The notes under the pieces were generated by a model. It saw only the letters and a list, made by a program, of their open reading frames with translations. It ran no database searches and was not told where the DNA came from. A DNA stretch of 64,000 bases, taken from Oidiodendron maius Zn (Eukaryota > Ascomycota > Leotiomycetes > Myxotrichaceae). The stretch is taken from assembly GCA_000827325.1 (NCBI GenBank), contig KN832879.1, forward strand, positions 372,001 through 436,000, in the 5' to 3' direction. Positions 34,249-48,872 of the stretch are shown piece by piece. The stretch's first letter is position 1. Each line of letters begins with the position of its first letter. Both the position numbers and the translations under genes were made by a program.

Positions 34249-35787
34249 CTAGCCTAAGACTACTATTCCTGAAGTTTGGCTAATGTCCAAAATCTTCATC
34301 TGTTCTAGTGTGGTTGCAGGTGTCGTATTTGCCAGCATATAAATATCCGTGAAGGTAACATCACTCACCATTGACGAAGAATTGTAACCGACCAAGATAC
34401 CATTATACATGCCTTCATTTCGTACTCGAATGTTAGTGACATGCACGTTGCTTATTGGCCCAACTCCTGCACCTTCTGACTCAACAAAGAGGGCGAGCCA
34501 TGTAGCATGCCCTGCATTTGATCCGCTCAGATTTTCCACGTCAATAGTATCAAAAATAACATTATTGACATAAGATGTTCCATATCTATGGTCAATACCT
34601 AACCCGACGGCGGCATTATACACCACGCTATTCTTGAAGATCACACTGTCTTGTGACGTATAAACGCCCTGTCCGATTTTGTACCCGTAGCAGACGGTCC
34701 AAGCAAGACAGTCGTCAAAGACCACATTACTTAGGGGCTGAGGGGGGTTCGGATATGGAACCGTGGTCCCTGTGTCATATGGCCAGGTCTTCGTGGAGAA
34801 GCTATCATCTAAGGCAATAGAGATGGCCCGAGTTACAGTAACATCAATCGACTCAATCACGTCAATGCCGTCATCCTGACCAACATCTTGTCTGTTGAGA
34901 ATCTTCAAGTTCTTAAATGATGCGTTTGTGCATTGAATGGGAGTCACCGTCCAAAAAGAACCATCTCGAAGCAGCGGGCCATCAAATTGGAATCCTGTGG
35001 TATCAACTGGGACTAAGAGATCCGCAATGAAAGTGTGCGTATTGAGCGAATAGTAGCCATTGCCATCAATAGTGCCTCGACCGAAGACCTTGATATTTGA
35101 CGATTTGAACTCTGTCTGAATCCACCATGTTCCTGGTCCAACACCACTCTTTGTGAAGAGAGTTGTGTAGTCCGAGCTGTTTCCGGTAAAGCGAAGGACA
35201 GATCCTCCTGCGAGATATAGTGAGGTTTTGTCTCGGAGGAGGAGATTTCCAATGTAGTATAGCCCGGGGGGAACATAAACAGTGCTTCCTGGGCTTCCTG
35301 CTGCCGCATCCATCGCCTGTTGAATGCCAGATGTGACACTCCCCCCGGTACTATCAGCTCCATAATCGAGGACATTGAAGATGCCGCTCCCTGACGAGCT
35401 TGGAGGATTGACTTCTGGAGGATCAATGAGAATAACAAATTCTTTGACGTCATTAATTGTGACTATGAGATAATGGGCATCGACTAAGGAAAAGACTAGT
35501 TCATTCCCATCTGTTGTTGCATGGATTGGCAGCTGCTTTGGTGAGATGTTGTATGATGTGATGGAGGTTTCCTGGACTACAGCGATCCGAAATTCTGTGG
35601 CATGGCCTTGGTCCATAGTTAACTGGACGTAATCGTAGCCAGCATAACTGACAGTATACATGTAAGTGCCATTGACTTTGAGAGAGTACTTGGCAGATTT
35701 GTTGTAGATAGCCGGTCGAGGGTAGCTGACGACGGCTCCGCTGGCAAGCCAGAACCAAAGTGAAAGGAAAATTGTGCAGGCCAACAT
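34249..35787 (-). CDS. Secreted right-handed beta-helix protein, likely glycoside hydrolase
   Basis: Intronless, 512 residues. A signal peptide (MLACTIFLSLWFWLASG) precedes an N-terminal beta-sandwich-like domain of about 115 residues (SAKYSLKVNGTYMYTV, then HYLIVTINDVKEFVILIDPP). A parallel beta-helix begins at FNVLDYGADSTGG and YVPPGLYYIGNLLL, with turn motifs such as IKVFGRGTIDGNG. Candidate acidic residues lie in GQDDGIDVIES and ISIALDDSF. The two-domain order recalls GH49 dextranase/isopullulanase and some GH28-like enzymes, but the GH28 signature (NTD, GHG, RIK) is not complete, so the family is open. It should act outside the cell on a polysaccharide. Its promoter, shared with beta-mannosidase, carries the cluster motif. 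Confidence 0.75.
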   Translation of the reverse strand: MLACTIFLSLWFWLASGAVVSYPRPAIYNKSAKYSLKVNGTYMYTVSYAGYDYVQLTMDQGHATEFRIAVVQETSITSYNISPKQLPIHATTDGNELVFSLVDAHYLIVTINDVKEFVILIDPPEVNPPSSSGSGIFNVLDYGADSTGGSVTSGIQQAMDAAAGSPGSTVYVPPGLYYIGNLLLRDKTSLYLAGGSVLRFTGNSSDYTTLFTKSGVGPGTWWIQTEFKSSNIKVFGRGTIDGNGYYSLNTHTFIADLLVPVDTTGFQFDGPLLRDGSFWTVTPIQCTNASFKNLKILNRQDVGQDDGIDVIESIDVTVTRAISIALDDSFSTKTWPYDTGTTVPYPNPPQPLSNVVFDDCLAWTVCYGYKIGQGVYTSQDSVIFKNSVVYNAAVGLGIDHRYGTSYVNNVIFDTIDVENLSGSNAGHATWLALFVESEGAGVGPISNVHVTNIRVRNEGMYNGILVGYNSSSMVSDVTFTDIYMLANTTPATTLEQMKILDISQTSGIVVLG

Positions 35788-36146
35788 GATCAGACGTTAG
35801 AATGCTATACTGGCCAAAAGCTGGTCTTTGCCATCATCTCATGGCCACCGTCCCTTTATTGTGCTCAGACCCACCTGCCCCTTTTCGCTGTACGAAACCC
35901 ATCCCGCATCCTGCTCTGCCCTGTACAGTCAGACTACAAGTTTTGCGGGGTAACAATTAGGCGTGTCGCGGGGCAGTTTTACCACGCTCTTCAGCACGCC
36001 CGCAAGGTGCGGGAGTAAGCTGCATGCGGGATGCTCAGCTCGAAATTTCGTGTGATATTCTCGATCATCTAAATTTTATCTTTGATCTCGGGCTGGACGA
36101 CTACTGGTGAATTCTCTGTCGCTCTTGTCAGGACTTGGTACCGAAT
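35788..36146. promoter_or_regulatory. Divergent promoter with two TGCGGGATG sites and variants
   Basis: Exact TGCGGGATG at 36025-36033 (plus) and 35900-35908 (minus), with variants GCGGGGTA at 35945-35952, GCGGGG at 35968-35973 and GCGGGAGTAA at 36009-36018. The five sites fall within about 135 bases, centred between the two start codons. The GCGGGG variants would also fit the CreA consensus SYGGRG. Confidence 0.75.
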
Positions 36147-38823
36147 ATGAATCTGCAACGCATTCCCCTAACCGACTTCACGTGGTCAGAATTGGGATCA
36201 GACTTGAAGGGCAAAACTAAGATTCCTACCAAGTACGTTTCCTGTGATAAAATTCTTCCTCTTGTCTCATCTCGTGGCAGTATTCATCTTGATCTATTAG
36301 CAGCAAGTGCTATTCCTGACCCTTTCATCGGTAAGAATGAGAGTGTGGTACAATGGGTTCACTCTAAAGACTGGGTGTACACATGCGAGTTTCCCGCTCA
36401 ACCGGTTCAAGAAAACGAGTATGTGGTGTTGTCGTTTGAGGGCCTGGACACATTTGCTGTGGTTAGCTTAAACAGCCAGGAAATTTTAAGGTGAGTTGCT
36501 TGCACTGGTGGTATCATCGTCCTAAATGTGTGGCAGATCAGAGAACATGTTCGTTCCACAACGTATCAATGTTGGCAAGCATCTCAAGTCGACAAACAGC
36601 TTGCAAATTGTTTTTGAGTCTGCATTTAACAAGGGCGAGGCCATTCGTGCCGAACGTGGTAACCTGCTCTGCTGGAATGGCCATTACTCTCGAGTCTATG
36701 TCCGTAAAGCGCAGTACCATTACGGTTGGGATTGGGGACCATCTCTAGTGACTTGTGGTCCGTGGAAACCAATCTCATTGGAACGGTACTTCTGCCAAAT
36801 CACAGATGTGAAGCTCGAAGTTATCCTATCAAACGATATGAAAGCTGCCAAAGTTGTCATTGACACTGAAGTCCAGGCAACATCTGTTGGCTACCAAATT
36901 GAAGCGTCCTTAGCTGACCCGTCCGGAAAGAGTGTTTTAACCACAAGGTTAGAGGGTTGCTCTGGAGCCATAAATATCCAAAACCCAATGCTCTGGTATC
37001 CATTCACACATGGACAGCAGCCACTGTATAAGATGCATTTAAGAGTGCTCTCCGATTCTGGAGAGCTGCTACATTCGATGTCAAAAACCTTTGGGATTCG
37101 ACGTATAGAGCTGATTCAGTCCCCACTAGAGGAGGGGACAACATTCTACTTCAAGGTCAATAACATACCCATTTTCATGGGCGGCAGCAATTGGATCCCA
37201 GGAGACTCTTTTCTTCCGCGTATGACGCCAGATCGCTACCAGCGATGGATTGATCTTGCTGTGATAGGAAACCAGAATATGCTTCGAGTTTGGGGCGGAG
37301 GCATATACGAAGATGATGCATTTTATGATGAGTGTGATAGGCGAGGTGTGCTTGTGTGGCAGGACTTCTGTTTCGCCTGCGGCCAGTATCCTTCTGATCC
37401 AGACTTTGTGGACAGCGTTAAGGCAGAAGCGATTGCAGCACTGAGGAGGCTGAGAAGTCATCCATCGCTGGCCATTCTAGCTGGAAATAATGAAGACTAC
37501 CAAATCGCAAATGAAGGTCTACATCATGACATGCAGATGCCAGAGAGCGACTGGCAAAACTCCTCATTCGGTGCCCGTCTCACCTATGAGAGAGTCTTAC
37601 CAGATCTCGTCAGAGAATATGCTCCATGGATTTCTTACTGGCCAGGGTCCCCATTTGGAGGGGTAGACAATAATAGTGACCGAACGATCGGAGATAGCCA
37701 TATATGGAACGTTTCTAGTGGAATGCTTCTACCTTATCAAAGATATCCAGATGTGGCAAGCCGCTTCATTTCCGAATTTGGGATGCTCTCTTCTCCTCAC
37801 GTTGAGACTATTAAAGCTTCCTTTTTCGGAGACGCCAACGACTTTCATCCACAAAGTGAAGAATTTGAATTTCACTGCAAAGCCAGTTCATATGAAAAGC
37901 GAATGTTCACTTGCATGGGAGAGAATTTCCGCATATCTTTTGATCTCGACACTTATGTCTATCTCACGCAACTACTCCAGAGTGAGGCCATGGGATACGC
38001 TTTCCGAGGATGGAGGCGAAAATTTGAAGGCCGCGAATGTGGTGGCGCCTTAGTTTGGCAGGTATGTTGAGTAGATTCTAAATTTACAAACCGTCTGCTT
38101 ACAGAAAAATAGACGAACGATGCGTGGCCAGTATCCAGCTGGTCCATAATTGACTACTATGAGCGCCCAAAGCCAGCCTACTTTGTGATTGCTCGAGCTC
38201 TTGCTCCATTGGCAATCGGTATTTCTCGCAGGAATAAAATTAATCCTCGACCAAACCTTCAACACGAAGCCTTTTGCAAAGCTAAGACAAAAGCTGAAGC
38301 TGCCAGTGTTATCGCCCATGCAACGCCTCATATCTATCCTCCCCGAGAATCGACATACTCAGTATGGATTGCAAACTCTACGGCAGAGGCGAGACAGATG
38401 AGAGTCAGGGTTAGGTTTATTTCTATATCAACTGGAGAAGAGAAATGCGAATCGACTATGAAATTTGTAGATGTGAAAGCTTTGGGCACTACCGAGGTCG
38501 AAGCTGGAGACACACCTGAAGATGAACCTACAGCCGTAGTGGCTACGCTCCTTGACGAAGAAGGAAAGGCCATTTCGAGAGAGATGGATTGGCCACAGCC
38601 GTTGAAACACATCACATTCCCGAATCGTGGTTTAAAAATTACAGCTCGTGGAGAGGAGTTGATAATTACAGCTGCAAAACCAGTCAAGGGTTTGGTGTTG
38701 TTGAATGACAAAGTGCAATGGAGTGATAATTGCTTGGACATCTCCCCCTTTGAGGAGCAACGAGTCTTGGCTAGAGAGCTAACCGAGGAAGTCAAATATA
38801 CCTACTACGGAATTGGAAATTAG
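36147..38823 (+). CDS. mndB: Intracellular beta-mannosidase, GH2 (mndB type)
   Basis: Exons 36147-36490, 36537-38061 and 38113-38823 give 859 residues. Start is the ATG of MNLQRIPL; there is no signal peptide, as in fungal MndB. The N-terminal sugar-binding domain leads to the GH2 sandwich (CWNGHYSRVYVRKAQYHYGW) and a TIM barrel with GGSNWIPGDSF. The acid/base Glu lies in GNNEDYQ near residue 434 and the nucleophile Glu in ISEFGMLS near residue 528. It removes terminal beta-1,4-linked mannose from imported oligosaccharides. The ALVWQ/TNDAWPV junction across intron 2 matches the family. It is divergent from the beta-helix gene and convergent with the esterase gene, so the extracellular and intracellular glycan steps share one promoter. 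Confidence 0.93.
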
Positions 38824-39044
38824 ATCGCTTCCTTAGACTCTTGTGGAAGACTTTGGATAATATGTAATAGCAAGAACAAATAATTCGACACGCTTTAGTC
38901 TGGTAAAATCCGGCTGCAAACGGGGGCAAATAAGAATATTGATGCATAGAGGATGTGGATTGCTTAATTTTTATAGAGCTGTGTTTCTATAGCTGAACGT
39001 GCAAAAAGTAGAGTACCATCTATCTCTCTTCTACTCTCTTTATT

Positions 39045-39991
39045 CTATTCCGGAGCATATTCCCAAGTGGGAAATACTGGGCTCAAGTTTTCTGGTGCTT
39101 GATCAGGAACAGACTCTCTAATAACTTTCATGATTTCATCAAAAATGATTCTCTGGCCATCTGATAGCAGGTGGACGCCTGATTAATGAGTTAGAAGTAA
39201 CCTAAATGTCGAGGAATCTACATACCATCTGAAAAGAGATTGTCAAAAGCAACACTCCTGCTCTCTTCTAATGACCCAACTAATGGCTCTCCTTCTTTCC
39301 ACCCCACCTTCTTCAGAAACGCAGTCCATACATCTACGACAGGAATTCCAAGGGTTCTACCAACTTCCTTGCAAGCATCGGCATATAATCTTGTGTGCCG
39401 GGCAGTCCTTCGCAGCTTCTTATATCCGCGTTGGAAATCAAGAGCTAGATGCTGATGCTCGTTCACTGGTGGAGGAGTAATCAGTAGTATATGAGGGGAA
39501 TGAGATTTAATAGCCGGGTGCTCAATAATGTTCTGGATATTTTGACGGAACTCTGCAATAGGAACATGATGCCTGAGTTCGGGGGACGGAAGGCAGGCAT
39601 CGTTGGCACCGAAACAAATAGCCTACCGAGCATTATAATTAAGTCAAAGAGCGAAAGGGATGTCATTACCAGTATCCGCACTTTGGCTTGTGTTACACTT
39701 GGAATGAGCTCTGGGAGAACTTTAAGGGCCTTTCTCGTGTTATATCCGCTACCAAACCGTGAGTCGATAGGCCAGCGAAGGTGGGTGCACTATCTTACCC
39801 CAGTCCTCGATCGATGATATCAAGGCGCCGAATGTAATCTGTGACAAAATTTAAGCTCGATGATCTCAAATAGGAGAGAAGACTTTACTATTTTGAAGAG
39901 CTGCTCCAAACCCGAAGCCGTACTCCTGATCAAACGACATTTGAGTGAGAGAATCACCGAAGAGAATGAATTGATCATACGGCTTCGGCAT
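39045..39991 (-). CDS. SGNH/GDSL esterase, Iah1-like
   Basis: Minus-strand exons 39889-39991, 39799-39838, 39670-39748, 39226-39622 and 39045-39178 give 250 residues. Block I is FILFGDSLTQ with the nucleophile Ser14, block II is DRGLGGYNTR, block III is CFGANDAC, and block V is SDGVHL with the catalytic Asp and His. This is the isoamyl-acetate-hydrolysing esterase subfamily, single domain, without signal peptide. In this setting it may remove acetyl or other acyl groups from imported sugars, but that is inference. Four introns of 47-50 nt are all in frame. It is divergent from the sugar-porter gene across a 437-base promoter with the shared motif. Confidence 0.88.
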
Positions 39992-40428
39992 CTTGGCAGG
40001 TCACTGGCCTACACCTCTCACAGCTGCATAAGGAGCAGATAATTAATGTAAGTAAGATTAGCAACAAGTCCAATTACATACCCTTGAGCGGTCTCCCATT
40101 ACCATTGATGAGAGAAGTCGAGCCCCTCTGGTGCCTGCGTCCTGCATCTCCGTGCCTGACTCAGCGATCATCCCGCAGTCGGCGCTCCCCGCAATCCCGC
40201 ACCCCGCCATCGCATCCCGCACGAAGCTCTCCCCTTGCACCCGCATGAGAAGTCCTATCCTGTTGTGTGCAGTGATGGACCTGACCCTGTCTCCCTCATG
40301 GGCCTTTTGCCATTTAACTCCAACTTCGACGCGATTACCCCATGGGGTACTTTCCGTACGTCGACTTTCCTGTAGGTGATACTACCTATTCCTTGACCTT
40401 CTACTTGTTTCCGTCGAACACCTGAACC
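39992..40428. promoter_or_regulatory. Divergent promoter with two TGCGGGATG sites and variants
   Basis: Exact motif on the minus strand at 40169-40177 and 40213-40221. A one-mismatch copy lies at 40194-40202 and CCCCGC variants at 40187-40192 and 40201-40207. Five sites sit in about 50 bases, all in the same orientation, roughly 180-260 bases from each start codon. Confidence 0.75.
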
Positions 40429-42192
40429 ATGAATATCTCAGCTGGGTCCAAGGACGCGGAGCCCCAAGTCAGTCATATCGAGCAGGACGCAATGGGGGCT
40501 GACGGGCCTTCAAGCTCTCATATGCTCAGCGATGAGCAGATTCGAGACCAGATGGCGGCCCATGTTCGCCTCTCAAAGCTCCGCTTTACATCCTGGTCCT
40601 CGATCCAGCTTTATATATTCTTCTTCGTCTCTTACTGCAGTAAGTTATTCTCTGCAGTATACCTGCTTAGTACCAGAGTCTCTGATTTGATGTAGATTCC
40701 TGGGGAACTGGGTTCGATAGCTCTCTAATGAGTGCGATGAACGCCAACGACGGATGGCATACCTTCTTTGGCGTCCCAAAGGCCGGTGGCTTTCTGGGCA
40801 TAGTCACTGCTATATACACAATAGGTTGGTGCTCTCTCTTTGAGTCGTTTAGACCTAGTTATGACTTAGATAGGTAACTTGGCTGGCTCCGTTTTCGGTG
40901 GGCCAGCGTCTGATAAATATGGACGGCGCATTGGCATGTTAATCGGCTCCTCTATCGTTCTCATCGGGGCTATTACCATGTCTGCTGCCCCCAATGTTGC
41001 CGCATACATGTGTGGACGCTTTCTCGCCGGTTTTGGAGTAGCCATAGCACGCTCCGCCGCACCATCATATGTCGCTGAGATTTCGCCTCCACAATGGCGA
41101 GGGCCAGTTACCTTGCTCTATAACTCTCTTTGGTTGGTTGGAGCTATCCTTGCAAGCTCAATTGCCTATGGAACTGGTCCCATCAAGTCAACGCTATCGT
41201 GGCGGCTCCCCTTGATAATTCAGGTAGTACCTTCTACGATCGTTATAGTGTGCTGCATGTGGATGCCAGAGTCACCACGCTGGTTGATTGCAAATGACAG
41301 GCACGACGAAGCCCGGCGATTACTTTCCAAGTACCATGACGGTGGTGATATGGACTCTGGCCTCGTCGCTTTGGAAATGGCCGAGATGGATAAGAGCATC
41401 CGGAAAGAAGCGTCTGATAAGCGCTGGTATGACTACAGCGAGTTGTGGAGCTCAAGATCATCTCGTTATCGTACATTCCTAGTTATCTCGATAGCTTTTA
41501 TTGGTAAGTGTCTTTTTTCTCTAATGATTTAAAGCTAATATTGTTCAGGACAATGGGGTGGGTCAAATTTAACCGGATACTATCTGGCAAACCTACTTCG
41601 CGCTATTGGAATCACCACTCAAAGCCGACTCCTGACATACAACCTGGCATATTATGTGGCCTGCTTTGGAGGCGCTACAGTCGGCTCTTTGGTCAGTGAT
41701 CGAGTCGGCCGCAGAAAGCTTCTTATTTTTGGCTGTCTATCGATGAGCACCTGTCTTGTTGCCTTGACAGCTTGTACCTCCCAGTACCACCCAACACAAT
41801 CTGCGTCTATTTCGAATCTGACGATTGCGTTCATCTTTTTCGTGGGAATATTCCACAGCGGCGGAATTAACCCCCTCGTTGTGGCATACCCCGTCGAATG
41901 CCTCCACACTAATACTCGCGCCAAGGGAATGGGTCTCAACAATTTACTCCTCAATTCAGCAGAATTTATAAACACTTATGCGACACCTATTGCTTTGAAG
42001 AGGATCAGCTGGAGGATCTACATAGTCTATATCTTCTGGAACATTGTCCAAGCGTCCTGGATCTACTTTTTCTTCGTCGAAACTAAGGGCCATACGTTGG
42101 AGGAGATGGATGATATCTTTAATTCGAAACATCCTGTGAAGGAGTCATTGAAGAAGTCGAACAGAGTGGATGCTCTGGACATAAAAGTTTAG
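40429..42192 (+). CDS. MFS sugar porter (lactose-permease/hexose type)
   Basis: Exons 40429-40639, 40696-40824, 40874-41503 and 41549-42192 give 537 residues with twelve predicted helices. Sugar-porter signatures are present: GGPASDKYGRRIG after helix 2, MPESPRWLI before the central loop, SDRVGRRKL after helix 8, YPVECLHTNTRAKG after helix 10 and VETKGHTLEEMD at the end. The cytosolic N-terminus of about 60 residues with a LSDEQIRDQ block is typical of fungal disaccharide transporters. It should import a mono- or disaccharide by proton symport. Its place opposite the esterase and in the motif-marked cluster suggests that it carries the products of the extracellular beta-helix enzyme. Confidence 0.92.
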
Positions 42193-43004
42193 GATGATTG
42201 GTACGTTGTAATATATATAATTGGCAAGAATTCTTGTTGTACTGAAATGCGTATAACAGTGGCCCACTTCTAAGTAATAAGAGCTATACCTCGTAATATT
42301 CTTCATTCCAATATGCAATACTCGGAATCCCGACACATGCAATCAAGCCACGATGCATTGCAAGACGCGGGGGCGAAGCGTTCGCCTGAGGCCTTTCGTT
42401 ACTAACAGTTCCACCTGTTGGGCAACGAAAACAACGATCACTTCTCATTTTATATGAAATTGTCGCAGCTTCTATTGCACCACGAAATATAAGCCAATAT
42501 TCTTCCGGTGACAAACTCCTCTAGATATTTCACAAAGTTCATGCTTTAGGGATTTCGAAGATCCACTGTTCACTACTTCCCCAATTTCCGTCGCTATTTG
42601 CGAATGCCCAGATTTATTACCTACGTATAGTAGGCGTTGTGTTATGCATCTCCGAATCCTTAATCCGAATACGAACGCGAGAGTTTACGTGATGATAACT
42701 TCACAACAGCCCCTGTTATAAGCGAGCCCCTTTTCTCATTTCAAATGTGGTGCGCAGAATAGGAGGCGAGGTAACAAACGATAGCAGAAGAAGTCATATT
42801 GGTTCACCTCGTAAAACACAGTTACAGCATGCATAGATTCTAAGGAAACAATTCTTTCTCCGGTCTTTTTGTACAAAAGGTCTCTCCTAATCATATTTTC
42901 AACACATCTCGTCCCAAGCAACCTTATCCTGTGGTTCCCTTGCACCTCTGAGAATCTCGCTCACTCGGATATTAAACGAATATAGAAAGATACATATGGT
43001 CTAT
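42193..43004. other. Intergenic, right edge of the glycan cluster
   Basis: 3' flanks of two convergent genes. Several short frames show no domain. No cluster motif seen. Confidence 0.4.
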
Positions 43005-45324
43005 CTACAGTCTTGCCTTCTCGGGTCCCGCGCCAACGATGACCTCCTCGTACAGCAAGTCCAGAGTCTGACGGTACTTCTTGGCGACTTGAGGACGCTT
43101 GAGTTTGAGCCTTTGATATTCGTTAGTATATGCCGTGAATATATTGTGTAACAGGGAAGAAAGGATGGAATACGTACGTTGGTGTCAACAACTCATTCTC
43201 GATGGTAAACGGCTCCAACTCAAGATGCACAGCCTTAACCTTCTCATAGCTATTAAACTTGTTCTTCTTCCCAATCTTCTCCAGATCCCTCACAACCGCT
43301 GCACGCACGCGGTTATCCCTAGCAGCCTCCGCCACTGCAGCGAGGTCTCCCGCATCAATGCTCTTCTTCAATAGCGCAGAAGCATATGGCGCGAACTGAA
43401 TGGGGTCGAGCCCGAAGATCGCAACCAGGTTCGACTGTGTGCTATCACCGTGCACGTAGGCTTGCGCCAGAATGCTGCTGTTCGCGAGGTACACGTTCTC
43501 GATCCGCTCTGGGGAGATATACTCTCCCTGGGCCAGCTTGAGGACATTCTTCCTCCGATCGATTATCTTGAAGCGGCCCAGCTCATCGATCTCGGCGATA
43601 TCGCCCGTCGCAAACCAGCCATCGCTGTCAATTGCCTTAGCCGTCTCCTCGGGGTTCTTGTAGTACTCCCGGAAGCGTACGTTGCCTCTGATTAGCAGCT
43701 CGCCTCGTGGGTTCGGCTTGTCAGTGGCGAGGTAATCCATGTCTGGGACGGATCGTACGCAGGCTTCCACAGCTGGAGCGAGACCGCCACAGTTTCCTGT
43801 GGAGAAGTCACCCTCGAATTGTGCTAGAGACACGGCGTACGTCTCCGTCAGTCCGTAACCCTGGATGAAATCGTTGCCGAATGCCGCGCGAATGAGTTGA
43901 TGCAGCGTAGGATCGAGGGGCGCGCTGCCACTAACCATACCACGTGTGCGCTGGAGGCCGAAGTTCGCCGTCAGACGAGGTGTAAAAATGCGGTCCCACA
44001 GGATATGCTTGTTAGTCGCGATGCCGGTCGGCTGCTTCATATTCTCAAGTTTCGTGTTGATCACGTGGCGAGCCATGGTACCCCTGAGTCCAGTGGCACC
44101 GAGAGCCTGCGTGCGAATAGCGGCACCGAAACGGTTGTACAGGCGCGGCACGGAGACGAAGGTCGTCGGCCGAAGGATCTTCATATCGTCCACCAGACCC
44201 ATGATATCGCCCCGGAAGTAGCCGATGGCACATCCTGCAGAGAGGGCGTTGTGCTCAGTTACACGCTCGTAGATGTGCGCTAGCGGTAAGTAGGAGATGA
44301 AGACATCAGTGGGCAGGATACTGGAGGTGGCTCGCGCGGTGGCCGTGGCTGCCACTGCATTTGCGTGCGTCAGGACCACACCCTTGGGGTTGCCGGTGGT
44401 TCCGGAAGTGTAGTTGATCGTGATGATGTCGTCTGGTCTAGGAGGGCGCATGGGCAAGCCTGAAGTGGCGCCTGCGGCCTCAACATCTCCCATATAGTGG
44501 ATCGAGATGCCCATTTGGGCTGCGATGGCATTCAGTACGGCCGACTTGGAATATCCTGGCTGCTCGCCGGCATCTAGCGGGTCCATGCACACGATGAGCT
44601 TCAGCGAGGGGCAGCGCGGCGCAACCTTGAGCAGGACGGGAATGTGAGGGAGAGTGGTGATCACACAGGCGAGAGTTGCGTGGTTGATGATATATTCGGT
44701 GGTGTCCGGGCCCAAGGTGTCGTAGATGGAGACGGTGAAGAGGGACTGGGACATGCATCCAAGATCTGTTGATGAAATTGTCAGTGATTATCCTCACTTC
44801 CCCACTTCTTTTCCCTCCAATATATCCCTCGATGGAGATCTATATGCCGTCCTGTCCCGTCCGTATATATAATTATATCCAAATCACACAAACTCACCAG
44901 CAATCTGCCATTCCGGCCTATTCGGGCACCACAGCCCTACACCGTATTGCCTCGTCTCCTTCACTCCCACCTTCTTATGCAACTCTACCAACCCGGCACC
45001 AAAATTCTTTCTCCTCTCCGCGGTTTGTGCATATGTAATCCAATCATAGTTATGGAATGTCTTGGTCGCGGGGTCCCAGGCGCGGCTGCCCAGACAGCGG
45101 TTGTTAGGCCTCTTCTTGAGGGACGCTTCGAAGGATTCGTGCGCAGTCTTGACGGCTGGGTCAAGAGAGGCCAGGAGGGGCTTATCAGTGAACCGGAAAT
45201 GTCGGTAGACAGCCGAGTAGCCTTCCCTGGCACTGTTGGGGAGGGGCGCAGAGTACGGCTGCCCTGGAGCAGGAGGGACATGCAGGTCCCGCGCGAATTG
45301 ATCTGGGTCGAAGCTGGGAGACAT
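43005..45324 (-). CDS. Long-chain acyl-CoA synthetase, probably peroxisomal
   Basis: Minus-strand exons 44898-45324, 43178-44765 and 43005-43110 give 706 residues. The AMP-binding motif (NYTSGTTGNPKG), the YGLTET block and the fatty-acyl signature (GWFATGDIAEIDELGRFKII) are all present. It converts long-chain fatty acids to CoA esters. The protein ends in Ala-Arg-Leu, which fits the PTS1 consensus, and there is no N-terminal membrane helix, so import into peroxisomes for beta-oxidation is likely. A CCGAGG (reverse of CCTCGG) at 45662-45667, about 340 bases upstream, matches the core bound by fatty-acid regulators FarA/FarB of Aspergillus. The start is the ATG of MSPSFDP; an upstream in-frame ATG would add eight residues. 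Confidence 0.93.
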
Positions 45325-48079
<2,755 letters not shown>

Positions 48080-48872
48080 GACGAGTGTGATGTGTGCAGA
48101 TGAGAGGGAAGTGAAGGCGAAGAGATTTAGATCCCAATACTCAAAGCCTGAGTCGGTGAAGTGGATGGCGATGAGCTGTCAGGTATTTATTTGTGTCACT
48201 GTCTCTGATTCTCCCGTGGTGGGGTCATTGAGCTTTCCCAGCAGCACTAAAATCCGCAACCCACATCTGCGATGGCGTGCTCACCTCAGTATCTCTTCTG
48301 GCAAATCCAATTCCGCCCAATAATAGCCATCCCGTTGTTCGTGTTCCCAGCCGCACGGCTGAATGGCATGGCCAGATCCCGCCTTGGCTTATATTTCGCG
48401 GGTGTGGGCTATAGTCTATGCACAGTCGGTCGTGAGGCTGGGAAGCCACAAAGTAAGATCTTACTTCCCAGGGCCGTTATTGCCTATTCTGTCAGCACCA
48501 TTACGCCCAGTCAGGTCCCAGAGTTTAGGCGGGCCATACGCCAGCCGACAAGTTCGGGATAATGATATAATTCCACAACTTCCTTTTTTGCGACACATTG
48601 GCAGCTTCAATTGCTTCGGCTGAGGACTGCGGCATGTCACAGCCCGAAGTTGAAAGCTGGCAAGATATCACCTTAAAGATGATATGATGGTGAGATTAAG
48701 AACCAAGGGTAAATGAGGGCGAGAAGAATATCACAATGACATTTATTTGCATGAGGAGATTGTGGAGTACCTGATCAAAAATAAGAGTTAAAGAAACAGG
48801 TGGCTGTGCATCCTCCTCATTTCTTACAATCTTACCATTTAAGGTCAAACTCTGAGTATTTGCATCACAATC
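48080..48872. other. Intergenic, OAH sulfhydrylase promoter
   Basis: No credible gene. A palindrome AGTAAGATCTTACTT lies near 48454-48468. The rest is unremarkable. Confidence 0.4.

Noticed and set aside
36135-36146. Upstream TTG start for beta-mannosidase
   Set aside because: Non-ATG starts are not expected here; ATG at 36147 fits.
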